From NCBI GenBank assembly GCA_902770965.1, contig CACXUY010000036.1, positions 1 to 37,733 of the forward strand: a stretch of 37,733 nt of DNA, written 5' to 3'. This DNA is from an uncultured Lachnospiraceae bacterium (lineage in GTDB: Bacteria; Bacillota; Clostridia; Lachnospirales; Lachnospiraceae). Positions 7,043-14,952 of the stretch are shown here, piece after piece (position 1 is the stretch's first letter; each line of letters opens with the position of its first letter). The notes below the pieces were generated by a model, which saw nothing but the letters and a program-made list of their open reading frames with translations, searched no databases and had not been told where the DNA came from. The translations under genes and the position numbers were made by a program.

Positions 7043-9316
7043 ATGATAAGGAAAAAACGTACTGTCAGTGAAAGAAGACTGGATCTCCAAGTTTACGCTA
7101 TATTTTTTATCACCATCACCGTGCTTATGGGCAGTGCATTGTTTTTTTTCTATCTGCATACTGACGCGATGATGAGGACGACCGAATCCGAGACGACCCT
7201 TTCCTCGGCGTTTCTGGCATCTGACATCTCGTCTGCGGATGTCACGACACTTGAAGGCATGCTCAGCGAGAGATTTTCACAGGTGCTGGACGAAACCGGC
7301 AAGGACATTGACATCTGGGTGACAGACGAGGCCGGCAATACGGTTTTTGCAAGCGGCGAGCTTCCACGCGCAGAAGTGGATACAGCCCTGGCATCTATGG
7401 AAGAAGGCACTGACCTTTACCTTGCCTGGACAGGCAGGCGCAACCTGTTCCAGCTGAACCAGGAGCTCTTCTTGCTGCGCAGGCTTCCGGACAGCGGACA
7501 TTCGATAATGATGCTCAATCACTGCGGCACCGCTCACGCCACGCAGCGGCAGCAGTTTGCTTTATTTGCCGGTATTGAAATAGTGCTCATGTCAATGATG
7601 CTCGTGCTGCTCACCAACACCATAAGCGCTTACCGCAGACAGCTCATACGGCTTGCGACCACGGACGAGCTGACCGGGCTGTCGAACCGCAAATCTTTTC
7701 AGCAGGATTATGCCAAATTTGTCAGCGAGGAATCCGTCCGTCCCTTCTCGCTTTTTCTTGCGGACATAGATTTTTTCAAACATGTAAATGATACATATGG
7801 CCACGCCATCGGCGATAAAGCCTTGCAGACTATGGGTGAAAAGCTCTTGGAAATGAGAGAACGATGCGGCGGCTTCGTAGGCCGATGGGGCGGTGATGAG
7901 TTCATCGGGGTTTTGCCTTTGGGTAGCAAGAAGGCCTATGAGGCACTGTCTGAGCTTTGCAAGGCTGTGCGTGAAGCCAAATGTGCTGAAGGCGCAAATA
8001 TCACCATCAGCGTAGGCCTTGCGGAGAGCGACGATGAAGTTTCTCTGGCGCGTTTGACCGAAAAAGCCGATCAGGCGCTGTATATATCAAAAGAGAGCGG
8101 GCGAAACCGTGCGACCGCCTACGATCCGTCCATGGTTTATGAAAGCGCCGATGTGAAGTCCGGGCAGAGCGGAGACGAAGCCCGGGCAGCATTTACATCC
8201 AAAGGAGAGACCGTACTTGAAAAGACGGTCTCCATCCCTGATTTGACTATCGGTGAGCGCATGCGTATTTTCATACGTGAAAAACTGTTTGTCAGTATCC
8301 TCCACGGAGTGAAATGGATGGCTCCGTTCGTTGCCGGCGGCGGCCTACTGATCGGCCTGGCGTTCCTGTTCGATGCCGTATCAGTAAACCTTGCCGAACT
8401 CACAGTAGCGGAGCGGGCTAACCTCGGCAGCATCACTCCTCAGGCGGCCATTTTTAAGACCATCGGCAGCGCTACCTTTAACTTCATGCTGCCGGTATTT
8501 GCGGGATTCATGGCGTACAGCTTAGCCGGTGAGCAGGCGTTCATGGCGGGCTTCGTAGGAGGATATATGACCATCGGCAGCCAGTCGGGGTTTATAGGAG
8601 CGATGATAGCTGGTCTTTGCGCCGGTTTGCTTGCGGGTCAGACAAAACAGTTCACCTCTCGCATGCCGAAGCTTTTCCAGAAAGCCGCGCCTATACTGAT
8701 ATATCCGATTTTCAACCTTCTGCTGATGTACGCAGTCTCCAATTTTCTTATCACTCCTGTCTCAGCTGCCGTCGGCACATTTTTCAAAATGCTGCTGGAC
8801 AAGGCCTTGGCCGCCGGTGATCTGTATATAGGTATCCTTTCCGGTTCGATGATGGCGATGGACATGGGCGGCATTATCAACAAAGTCGCCTACAACTATG
8901 CGGTCGCCGGGCTTGCGGACGGTCAGACTCGTGTCATGGCATCGGTCATGGTTGGCGGCATGGTGCCGCCTATCGGCATAGCGCTTTCCATCCTGATGTT
9001 TGGCAGAAAATACCATGCTGAGGAGCGTGAGCGCTTCGCGGGCACGCTTTTCATGGGACTGTCCTTTATAACTGAGGGCGCACTGCCCTTCGTCTTCACG
9101 GATTTCATCCGTGTCATCCCGGCATGTACGCTTGGCTCCGCAATCGCCGGGATGCTCTCGGAAGTTTTCGGATGCGCGCTGCCTGCGCCGCACGGAGGTA
9201 TTTTCGTGCTGCCGGTCATGGAACATCCGCTGCTCTATCTGCTGGCAATCACAGTGGGAGCGTCCGTCACCGCGTTTACGCTCGGCATGCTGAAGCGTCC
9301 CGCAAGGACGCGTTAG
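7043..9316 (+). CDS. Diguanylate cyclase fused to a fructose-type PTS EIIC
   Basis: This is a membrane protein of 757 residues; the start has AAAGGGA seven bases upstream. Order: a transmembrane helix (about 17-39), an extracytoplasmic sensor region (40-170), a second helix (about 173-195), a GGDEF domain (about 200-365) and a fructose-family EIIC (about 407-750). The cyclase active site GGDEF is intact (residues 283-287, in GRWGGDEFIGVLPL), as is DIDFFKHVNDTYGH, so it should make c-di-GMP from GTP. The inhibitory RxxD site is degenerate (RCGG). The EIIC part has MDMGGIINKVAYNYA, GGMVPPIGIALS and SFITEGALPFVFTD. No EIIA or EIIB is attached or nearby, so EIIC probably senses or moves a sugar and sets cyclase activity. 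The ligand is unknown. Confidence 0.93.
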   Translation: MIRKKRTVSERRLDLQVYAIFFITITVLMGSALFFFYLHTDAMMRTTESETTLSSAFLASDISSADVTTLEGMLSERFSQVLDETGKDIDIWVTDEAGNTVFASGELPRAEVDTALASMEEGTDLYLAWTGRRNLFQLNQELFLLRRLPDSGHSIMMLNHCGTAHATQRQQFALFAGIEIVLMSMMLVLLTNTISAYRRQLIRLATTDELTGLSNRKSFQQDYAKFVSEESVRPFSLFLADIDFFKHVNDTYGHAIGDKALQTMGEKLLEMRERCGGFVGRWGGDEFIGVLPLGSKKAYEALSELCKAVREAKCAEGANITISVGLAESDDEVSLARLTEKADQALYISKESGRNRATAYDPSMVYESADVKSGQSGDEARAAFTSKGETVLEKTVSIPDLTIGERMRIFIREKLFVSILHGVKWMAPFVAGGGLLIGLAFLFDAVSVNLAELTVAERANLGSITPQAAIFKTIGSATFNFMLPVFAGFMAYSLAGEQAFMAGFVGGYMTIGSQSGFIGAMIAGLCAGLLAGQTKQFTSRMPKLFQKAAPILIYPIFNLLLMYAVSNFLITPVSAAVGTFFKMLLDKALAAGDLYIGILSGSMMAMDMGGIINKVAYNYAVAGLADGQTRVMASVMVGGMVPPIGIALSILMFGRKYHAEERERFAGTLFMGLSFITEGALPFVFTDFIRVIPACTLGSAIAGMLSEVFGCALPAPHGGIFVLPVMEHPLLYLLAITVGASVTAFTLGMLKRPARTR

Positions 9317-9335
9317 CCTGTGGACGTCTGCCGGG

Positions 9336-9375
9336 CGAGGGTATCGGAGCACAATTCGAGGGTATCGGAGCAATT
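9336..9375 (+). repeat. Short direct repeat after the GGDEF-EIIC gene
   Basis: CGAGGGTATCGGAGCA occurs twice (9336 and 9357), with ACAATT or ATT following. It lies 20 bases after the stop codon. No function is evident; replication slippage is the simple explanation. Confidence 0.5.
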
Positions 9376-9417
9376 CGGGAAGCAACGAGATGAGCTGCGG
9401 GCGGTCATAGCGTGAAC

Positions 9418-9870
9418 CTAAATAGGCTGTTCACTTATATACTGTTCCAGTATTTCGGCAGCATCGCCTACGATCTCCGGACAGGGACGCTTCTTGTAAT
9501 ACGCTTTTGTACGCGCTTCCGGAACCGGAGCCTCATGACGGACACTAAGCCCCAGAAGTTCACGGCAGACGATAGAGCCGTGCTTTTCTTCGAATCTGTG
9601 AGCCAGTTCCTGTATCCTCGCGTAATGCGCCGTCTTTATTTGGCCTGTTTCGGGTCCGTCATATCCGTATAACAGGCCCGCCACCATGAACATTCCGCTT
9701 GCGGCGCCGCATACCTCGCGGAGCCTTCCTATTCCGCCTCCGAAGGATGATGAGAGCTTTAAGAGAAGAGCCTCATCGATTGGGATCATATCCGCAAAAG
9801 CTAAAACAACCGATTGAGAGCAATTATATCCTTTCATGAAATTAGCCATTGCCGCTTCTTTTCGTGTCAT
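9418..9870 (-). CDS. C_GCAxxG_C_C family redox-associated protein
   Basis: The product has 150 residues. The start at 9870 is set by GGAGG seven bases upstream; longer in-frame starts lack a site. The family's conserved cysteines are visible in order: GYNCSQSVVLAFAD, RLREVCGAASGMFMVAGLLY, SIVCRELLG, and KRPCPEIVGDAAEIL near the C-terminus. Members are small, probably cytosolic or peripheral proteins of anaerobes whose Cys set suggests metal or redox binding; the reaction is not established. It converges on the GGDEF-EIIC gene, and a hairpin at about 9412-9435 overlaps its last codons. Confidence 0.88.
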   Translation of the reverse strand: MTRKEAAMANFMKGYNCSQSVVLAFADMIPIDEALLLKLSSSFGGGIGRLREVCGAASGMFMVAGLLYGYDGPETGQIKTAHYARIQELAHRFEEKHGSIVCRELLGLSVRHEAPVPEARTKAYYKKRPCPEIVGDAAEILEQYISEQPI

Positions 9871-9945
9871 GTCAGAGCCTCCGTTATAAGTAATGTATTT
9901 TTCAGCAGGAAGCATCGGGATTGCTTCTTGCTGCAGTATATGAGC

Positions 9946-9984
9946 AAAAAGCCGTGGAGCAAGCCCGCTTGCAGCCACGGCTTT
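9946..9984 (-). terminator. Terminator of the minus-strand gene at 10062-10742
   Basis: AAAAGCCGTGG pairs with CCACGGCTTTT around a 16-base loop. Read on the minus strand, the stem is followed by more T (TTTTTGCTC). It lies just after the stop of the 226-codon gene. Confidence 0.75.
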
Positions 9985-10061
9985 TCGCGATAGCGAATAT
10001 GGAGCGCGATGGTTCGAAGATGAGCGCATCACTCCCCATGCAGGGCCTTGGGTAAGAGATC

Positions 10062-10742
10062 TCAATTCTTCTTGCTGGCAGCGAGCTTTTTCTTTAACTC
10101 ACCGTTAAGATCCTTGAAGATGCCTTTGGGATCGATCTCATCCAGAAGCTCGGCCAGCTTAATGGCTTTTGCTTCAGAGAAATCCGCATTGTCGGTTATA
10201 TTGCCGAATCTTTTCGTGATGATGTAATTGCGGATGGTCTCAACTGCCTCCATCTCATCTACCATCGCTTTAACGACTTTGCTTGAGTTGGCAAATGTGA
10301 TGAGGTCTTTGTTGAGCAGATCGTAAGAAAATTTCCCTTTTGCGTCAGTATAGGCATCCACGATTTTTTGATATTCGCTGCTGTCGATGAGCGCCTCATC
10401 TTCGGGGTCATCGTCGGCCGCTTCAGGGATATCTGCAGGAGCATATTCCTTGAATGAAACTTCGGAGGGACGGACACTGCCGCGCTTATTGTATGGCATT
10501 CCGGTCGTGAGTGTGATTGCCTCGTTGAAAGCCTCGATAGGGATGGCGGCAGGCGCATTAGCCATCGGGATCGCCTCTCCGGATGTCTTGCTGATGGAAG
10601 CTATGCCGGGCTGCTTTATTCCTTTTGCCAGAATAGTGATACCTGATCCGCCGGAAGTGAGTTTTTGCCGAAAAGCTACGGCGGAATAACAGTTAAGTTT
10701 ACCACATCTGTCCTGATTATAAATATTACCTCCTTCATGCAT
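10062..10742 (-). CDS. Conserved hypothetical protein, about 226 aa
   Basis: The confident part begins near KLTSGGSGITILAKGIKQPG and runs through AAIPIEAFNEAITLTTGMPY, an acidic linker (PEAADDDPEDEALIDSSEYQ), and a helical, charged C-terminal third (ELLDEIDPKGIFKDLNGELK). There is no signal peptide or membrane segment. I do not recognise a family. The start is awkward: the first ATG (10742) lies before the only good ribosome site (AAGGAGG, about 10729-10735), and behind that site there is no ATG/GTG/TTG in frame, only ATT or TAT. The first 25 residues are therefore doubtful. A terminator follows at 9946-9984, so it is monocistronic. Confidence 0.6.
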   Translation of the reverse strand: MHEGGNIYNQDRCGKLNCYSAVAFRQKLTSGGSGITILAKGIKQPGIASISKTSGEAIPMANAPAAIPIEAFNEAITLTTGMPYNKRGSVRPSEVSFKEYAPADIPEAADDDPEDEALIDSSEYQKIVDAYTDAKGKFSYDLLNKDLITFANSSKVVKAMVDEMEAVETIRNYIITKRFGNITDNADFSEAKAIKLAELLDEIDPKGIFKDLNGELKKKLAASKKN

Positions 10743-11139
10743 AATACCAACAACTGTTTATATGATAACATATTTGTGGGAACAAGCAAATCCTTTTTGA
10801 GAAGATGAATGACAATTACGGCCGATCTCGGATGCCTCAGGCTCCATATTTATGATATCCGCGGCAAATGCATGATAAATAAGGGTTATGTGTGTTTTTT
10901 TAATCGGGAATGGAACGGCAAAGCATCCTTTCACAGTATAAATATTGGCTTGAAATATATACTAATAAAATATATAATGAACAATGATCACGTTCTATAT
11001 GTGTACAAAAGAGAATAGAATGATATTTAGATTTATGCTAGTTTATTGAAATGATGCTCATATTTTCATTTGAATTAGGAAGATAAGCGATTAGGTCACA
11101 TTATTGGCGGTTGTATTGTATGACATTTGGATTGTGAAA
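10743..11139. other. AT-rich intergenic stretch
   Basis: There is no convincing gene. It should hold the divergent promoters for the minus-strand gene at 10742 and the DUF2752 gene at 11140. A 69-codon plus-strand frame at 10809-11018 lacks a ribosome site and looks accidental. Confidence 0.5.
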
Positions 11140-11541
11140 ATGAAACGAATAAAGAATGATTATTTTGTTCTGATACTGATAATAGTGTTGTATTCTTTTC
11201 TTGGAATAATAGGTATAGGATGCCCGATAAAATTCTTGTCTGGGATTTCATGTCTAGGATGTGGCATGACAAGAGCGGTTATCAGTGCTTTAAAATTGGA
11301 TTTTATAAAAGCCATCGAGTATCATCCCTTGTTTTGGATTCTGATACCAGCATTTATAGTATGTTTTTTACGTCCCCGAATGAATAATAATATATATCGT
11401 ATATGCATATATACAGCGATTCTATTATTTGTCGCGGTATATGTATATCGTTTGTTTTTTTCTGAGAGTGATGTTGTGAGTGCAGATCCACGTAACGGAA
11501 TCATATATAAATTATTTATTAGTGCTTTAAGGAGGAACTGA
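11140..11541 (+). CDS. DUF2752 membrane protein
   Basis: The product has 133 residues from ATG 11140; TTG 11104 would add 12 residues and neither has a strong ribosome site. It shows the DUF2752 hallmark: a membrane helix (YFVLILIIVLYSFLGIIG), then GCPIKFLSGISCLGCGMTRA, then a helix and HPLFW, followed by two more membrane helices. The CxxCGxTRA cysteines may bind a metal or form a disulfide. The family's function is not established. It ends two bases before the zinc-ribbon DUF4234 gene, so the two are co-translated and probably act together in the membrane. Confidence 0.88.
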   Translation: MKRIKNDYFVLILIIVLYSFLGIIGIGCPIKFLSGISCLGCGMTRAVISALKLDFIKAIEYHPLFWILIPAFIVCFLRPRMNNNIYRICIYTAILLFVAVYVYRLFFSESDVVSADPRNGIIYKLFISALRRN

Positions 11542-11543
11542 TC

Positions 11544-12146
11544 ATGTTTTGCAGTAACTGTGGACAACGGATACCGGAAGGACTTAACAAGTGTCCTAAC
11601 TGTGGGAAGGAAATGGGGTATTATACTCAGAGAATATCCGATGCGGCTGGCGAGGTGATTAATGAGACGGAGGTGCAATTGGGGAGTGCGATCTCGGATG
11701 TTCGGGATACATTCCATCAAAGAGGTAACAACGGATTCTATGGTCCGCTGAAATCTGACAGAGGATTGCTTGGGTGGTTTCTGTTATCTGTCATTACTTG
11801 CGGTATTTATGGTTTATTCTTCATCCACAGTTTGGCAAAAGATATTAATATTGCATGTGAGGGAGATGGTGAAAGAACTGCCGGTTTGGGAATGTTTATT
11901 CTGTTGTCCATGATTACCTGTGGGCTTTATGGGTGGATATGGTACTACAAGCTCGGGAACAGATTAGCAAAGAATGCCATAAGATATGGTATGAACTTTC
12001 AGGAAAATGGCACGACAGTTTTATTATGGATGCTTTTCGGGGTGCTTCTATGCGGCATAGGACCTTTCATTGCTATGAATATAATAATAAAGAATTCAAA
12101 CGCGATATGTGGAGCATATAACAGGCAGCATGGCTATCCGATTTAA
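11544..12146 (+). CDS. Zinc-ribbon, DUF4234-like membrane protein
   Basis: The product has 200 residues. ATG 11544 follows AAGGAGGAAC. The N-terminus is a zinc ribbon with two CxxC pairs (FCSNCGQRI, CPNCGKEMG), then a linker, then the DUF4234 pattern: GLLGWFLLSVITCGIYGLFF, a loop with DIN, a second ITCGLYGWIWYYKLGNRL, and a third helix (LLWMLFGVLLCGIGPFIA). It is a small integral membrane protein with a cytosolic zinc finger; no enzymatic activity is expected. It forms a pair with the DUF2752 gene upstream (gap of two bases). The Mrr gene begins about 100 bases downstream. Confidence 0.88.
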   Translation: MFCSNCGQRIPEGLNKCPNCGKEMGYYTQRISDAAGEVINETEVQLGSAISDVRDTFHQRGNNGFYGPLKSDRGLLGWFLLSVITCGIYGLFFIHSLAKDINIACEGDGERTAGLGMFILLSMITCGLYGWIWYYKLGNRLAKNAIRYGMNFQENGTTVLLWMLFGVLLCGIGPFIAMNIIIKNSNAICGAYNRQHGYPI

Positions 12147-12252
12147 ATATAATAATTGCAATAATGTAGGGATAGACAGAAATATGTTTGCATAGTATGG
12201 CGCGATCCATACTATGTATTTTTTCATATATGCATTACTGAGGAGGCGTAAA

Positions 12253-13941
12253 ATGGCAAGTAAGTATGGTTTCCATCAAATGATTGTTGATACGAATTTA
12301 AATAAAAGTATAGACATAAAAGCTGAAACAGTGCAGGAGTTGGAATTAAAGATTGCACTTAAGAGAGCGCAGTGGAATGAGGAATGGAAGCGAAAGCAGG
12401 AGACAGAAAAAAGGCGTCAATTAGCAGAGAAAAATAGAGCGGAGAGGAAAAAGATTGCAACACAGAATGAAGAAGCAGCAAATTATGCGAGTCAGTTGAC
12501 GACCGAAGCTGAGAATACTCAAGACAAGATAGAAGGCTTTTTGACATCATTTGCTGAAGTGCCGGCATTTGATTTTGATGCTCTAAAAGATCATTCTTTG
12601 TTTTCCAAGCCCAAACCCACTCCTGCGAGATATGCTGAAAATATAGAGGAGCCAAGGAGAGATGATGCGGTTTACAATCCGAAACCCGGTTTATTTACTA
12701 GGTTGTTTAAGATGGATGTATATAATAAACAAAATGAAGAAAGATATGAACGTGATCATAATGAGTGGGAGAGAAGACAGGCACTGATTAACGAAGAAAA
12801 TGCCAGTATAAAAGAACGCAATGCGAGCATGTTAAAAGCATGGGAAGAAGAGAAAACAAAATTCGAAAAGGAATTAGCTGATAAGAATAAGCCCATAGAA
12901 GCATTTGAAGAAAATGTGAAAAAAGGTGATTTTGATGTTTTTGACGAGTTTATATCATTGAGAATGTCTGAGATAAAGCTTCCGTTTGATTTTGACTTGG
13001 ACTTCAGAATGGCTTATGTTAAAGAGAACAGGTCATTGATTGTTGAGGTAAAAATGCCTACAGCAGATGACTTTCCGAAATTAAAGTCTGTAAAATATAT
13101 GAAAACCAAACAAGAATTTAAAGAGACTTATTATACAGACAGTCAGATTCAAAAGAAATACGACAATTTTATCTACCAGCTTGTTTTAGTGGTTATTAAT
13201 TATGCATTTAGTGTAAATAAATATTTTGATGTTATAGATGGGATCGTACTCAATGGGATTGTAGATACTATCGATAAGACTACCGGTAATTCGATAACTG
13301 TCTGCGTGGTATCTCTTCGGGTCAGCAGAGAAAATTTTGAACAATTGAATCTGGGTTCAGTTGATCCAAAAGCGTGGTTTAGAAGTTCAAAAGGAATTGC
13401 AGCGGCATCTATTGCTAATGTAACTCCCGTTCAACCTGTTCAGATGCTGAATAAAGACGATGATCGTTTTATTGAAGGTTATAATGTTGTAGAGAATATT
13501 AATGAAGGTGTTAATCTGGCAGCTATTGACTGGCAGGATTTCGAAAACCTTATACGTGAGGTATTTGCGGAAGAATTCAGTTCAACAGGTGGCGAGGTAA
13601 AAGTGACTCAGGCAAGCCGTGATGGCGGTGTTGATGCAGTAGCGTTTGATCCAGATCCGATCCGGGGTGGAAAGATCGTAATTCAGGCAAAGAGATATAC
13701 GAATGCCGTAGGCGTTTCGGCGGTAAGGGATTTATATGGAACATTAATGAACGAAGGCGCCATGAAAGGGATATTGGTGACAACGTCATACTTTGGAAAT
13801 GATGCATATGACTTTGCTAACGGAAAGCCGCTTCAATTAATAGACGGAGCGCAGCTGTTGGGACTTCTTGAAAGACATGGTCATAAGGCTCGCATAAACC
13901 TTAAAGAAGCGAAAGCGGTGCTTAAAGCAACGGAAGGGTAA
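12253..13941 (+). CDS. Mrr-type restriction endonuclease-like protein with coiled coil
   Basis: The product has 562 residues. ATG 12253 is set by AGGAGG six bases upstream. The first 230 residues are charged coiled coil (EWKRKQETEKRRQLAEKNRA; ERYERDHNEWERRQALINEE). A middle beta-rich domain follows (about 230-400). The C-terminal Mrr catalytic domain (about 425-550) has DWQDFENLIREVF, Asp457 and Asp461 in RDGGVDAV, and IVIQAKRY (Gln478-x-Lys480), the PD-(D/E)xK site with Gln, as usual for Mrr. Mrr enzymes cut DNA, often modified DNA, so defence is likely. It stands alone without a methylase. A truncated second copy of the domain start lies at 21475-21585 behind the SEDS-PBP cluster. A terminator follows at 14019. 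Confidence 0.9.
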   Translation: MASKYGFHQMIVDTNLNKSIDIKAETVQELELKIALKRAQWNEEWKRKQETEKRRQLAEKNRAERKKIATQNEEAANYASQLTTEAENTQDKIEGFLTSFAEVPAFDFDALKDHSLFSKPKPTPARYAENIEEPRRDDAVYNPKPGLFTRLFKMDVYNKQNEERYERDHNEWERRQALINEENASIKERNASMLKAWEEEKTKFEKELADKNKPIEAFEENVKKGDFDVFDEFISLRMSEIKLPFDFDLDFRMAYVKENRSLIVEVKMPTADDFPKLKSVKYMKTKQEFKETYYTDSQIQKKYDNFIYQLVLVVINYAFSVNKYFDVIDGIVLNGIVDTIDKTTGNSITVCVVSLRVSRENFEQLNLGSVDPKAWFRSSKGIAAASIANVTPVQPVQMLNKDDDRFIEGYNVVENINEGVNLAAIDWQDFENLIREVFAEEFSSTGGEVKVTQASRDGGVDAVAFDPDPIRGGKIVIQAKRYTNAVGVSAVRDLYGTLMNEGAMKGILVTTSYFGNDAYDFANGKPLQLIDGAQLLGLLERHGHKARINLKEAKAVLKATEG

Positions 13942-14018
13942 ATATTGGTGTTTGGTCTTTCGCTTGAAGCATGTTTTAGTATGGGAAGTTTTAGTTAATA
14001 ATAATTAAGCAAGAATAA

Positions 14019-14060
14019 TGAACGCCTTTGAGTCAAAAACCCGGAGGCGTTCATTCCTTT
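14019..14060 (+). terminator. Rho-independent terminator, repeat copy C
   Basis: TGAACGCCT (14019-14027) pairs with AGGCGTTCA (14045-14053), followed by TTCCTTTTT. The stem and the loop words AAAAACCCGG match copies A and B at 5.1 and 6.6 kb. It ends the Mrr transcript; the remaining DNA to 14278 holds no gene and must contain the promoter of the next cluster. Confidence 0.8.
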
Positions 14061-14278
14061 TTATGCCCATAAGGGCGATATGGAATAATCCTGTTATGTT
14101 ATTCCTGTGCTTCTGAGTATTATGTATTGCATCCGGTAAAAATGAGATGTATGCTAACGACAGACAGTGAAAATCAATTATAGAAGAGCAGTAGTTAGCC
14201 AATCATATTGATATCTAGATTGATATTGATATCTGTACGTCAGATAATAACGGCGAAGACTGTTACTATTTAGATGAG

Positions 14279-14824
14279 ATGAAAACTGCATATACATTGT
14301 TTAAAGAGGGGAGGTTTGGGTTTAGAATGTATTTTATCGCTATATTATGCATCATGGGTGCATTGCTTGTCAGTTGTTGCAGTGGAACGGAATTGTCCAA
14401 CTATGGCAGCAAAGCGCATCTTATCATAAGTGGGAACGTTTACAAGATAACAAATCCGCTGACTGTAATCGGCATAGGATGTGGTGATTTGGATCTTTCT
14501 TATTATCTGTTTCCCCACAACATGTCCCGTAAGCATGAAATACTTAGCCGCATTATACCGAGCAAGAGGATTGAATTGTTCACCTTGTTTTTTAATAAAC
14601 AGAATAAGGCATTTGAGCTTGAGGCGAGATGCAATGATGAAGCGAGTGAGGATGATGTTTCAACCGTATATGAGGAGATAAGCATATCTTTATTTCGCAA
14701 CGCAGAGGAATTGGATATACTGAATCTAGGTTCAGTGAGCCTTCGTTCAGAGGATGTTTTAAGAGTGGGTGTGGGGGAATCTATGCTTGAATTAATATTT
14801 CGGTATGGATATGGGAACGAATAA
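14279..14824 (+). CDS. FHA-like lipoprotein
   Basis: The product has 181 residues. The N-terminus reads as a lipoprotein signal: a short charged stretch (KEGRFGFR), a hydrophobic helix (MYFIAILCIMGALL) and a lipobox LVSC, with a second Cys next to it. The rest resembles an FHA fold: AHLIISGNVYKITNPLTVIG, then DLDLSYYLFPHNMSRKHEIL with the FHA SRxH signature, and a closing RSEDVLRVGVGESMLELIF. The first-loop LGR is replaced by IGIG, so phosphothreonine binding is doubtful. An FHA fold facing outward would be odd. The start is uncertain (ATG 14279 or ATG 14327 after GAGGGGAGG). It lies 128 bases upstream of the SEDS-PBP gene; FHA proteins accompany RodA/PBP genes in other bacteria. Confidence 0.65.
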   Translation: MKTAYTLFKEGRFGFRMYFIAILCIMGALLVSCCSGTELSNYGSKAHLIISGNVYKITNPLTVIGIGCGDLDLSYYLFPHNMSRKHEILSRIIPSKRIELFTLFFNKQNKAFELEARCNDEASEDDVSTVYEEISISLFRNAEELDILNLGSVSLRSEDVLRVGVGESMLELIFRYGYGNE

Positions 14825-14952
14825 ATATATGTTGTCCATGAACTAAAAAAATGGCGCTTTATGTAAAGATCACCTTATAAAACGACAAGTGCGTCAAACA
14901 GAGAAAAGTTCAGACGAAGTGCTATATTTGAAATGAGAAAGTGGTGTTATCG

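Noticed and set aside
10809-11018. 69-codon plus-strand frame
   Set aside because: No ribosome site, AT-driven composition, and it sits where promoters are expected.
12253-13941. A restriction-modification system at the Mrr gene
   Set aside because: No methylase or specificity gene is present in the window; a solitary type IV-like nuclease fits better.
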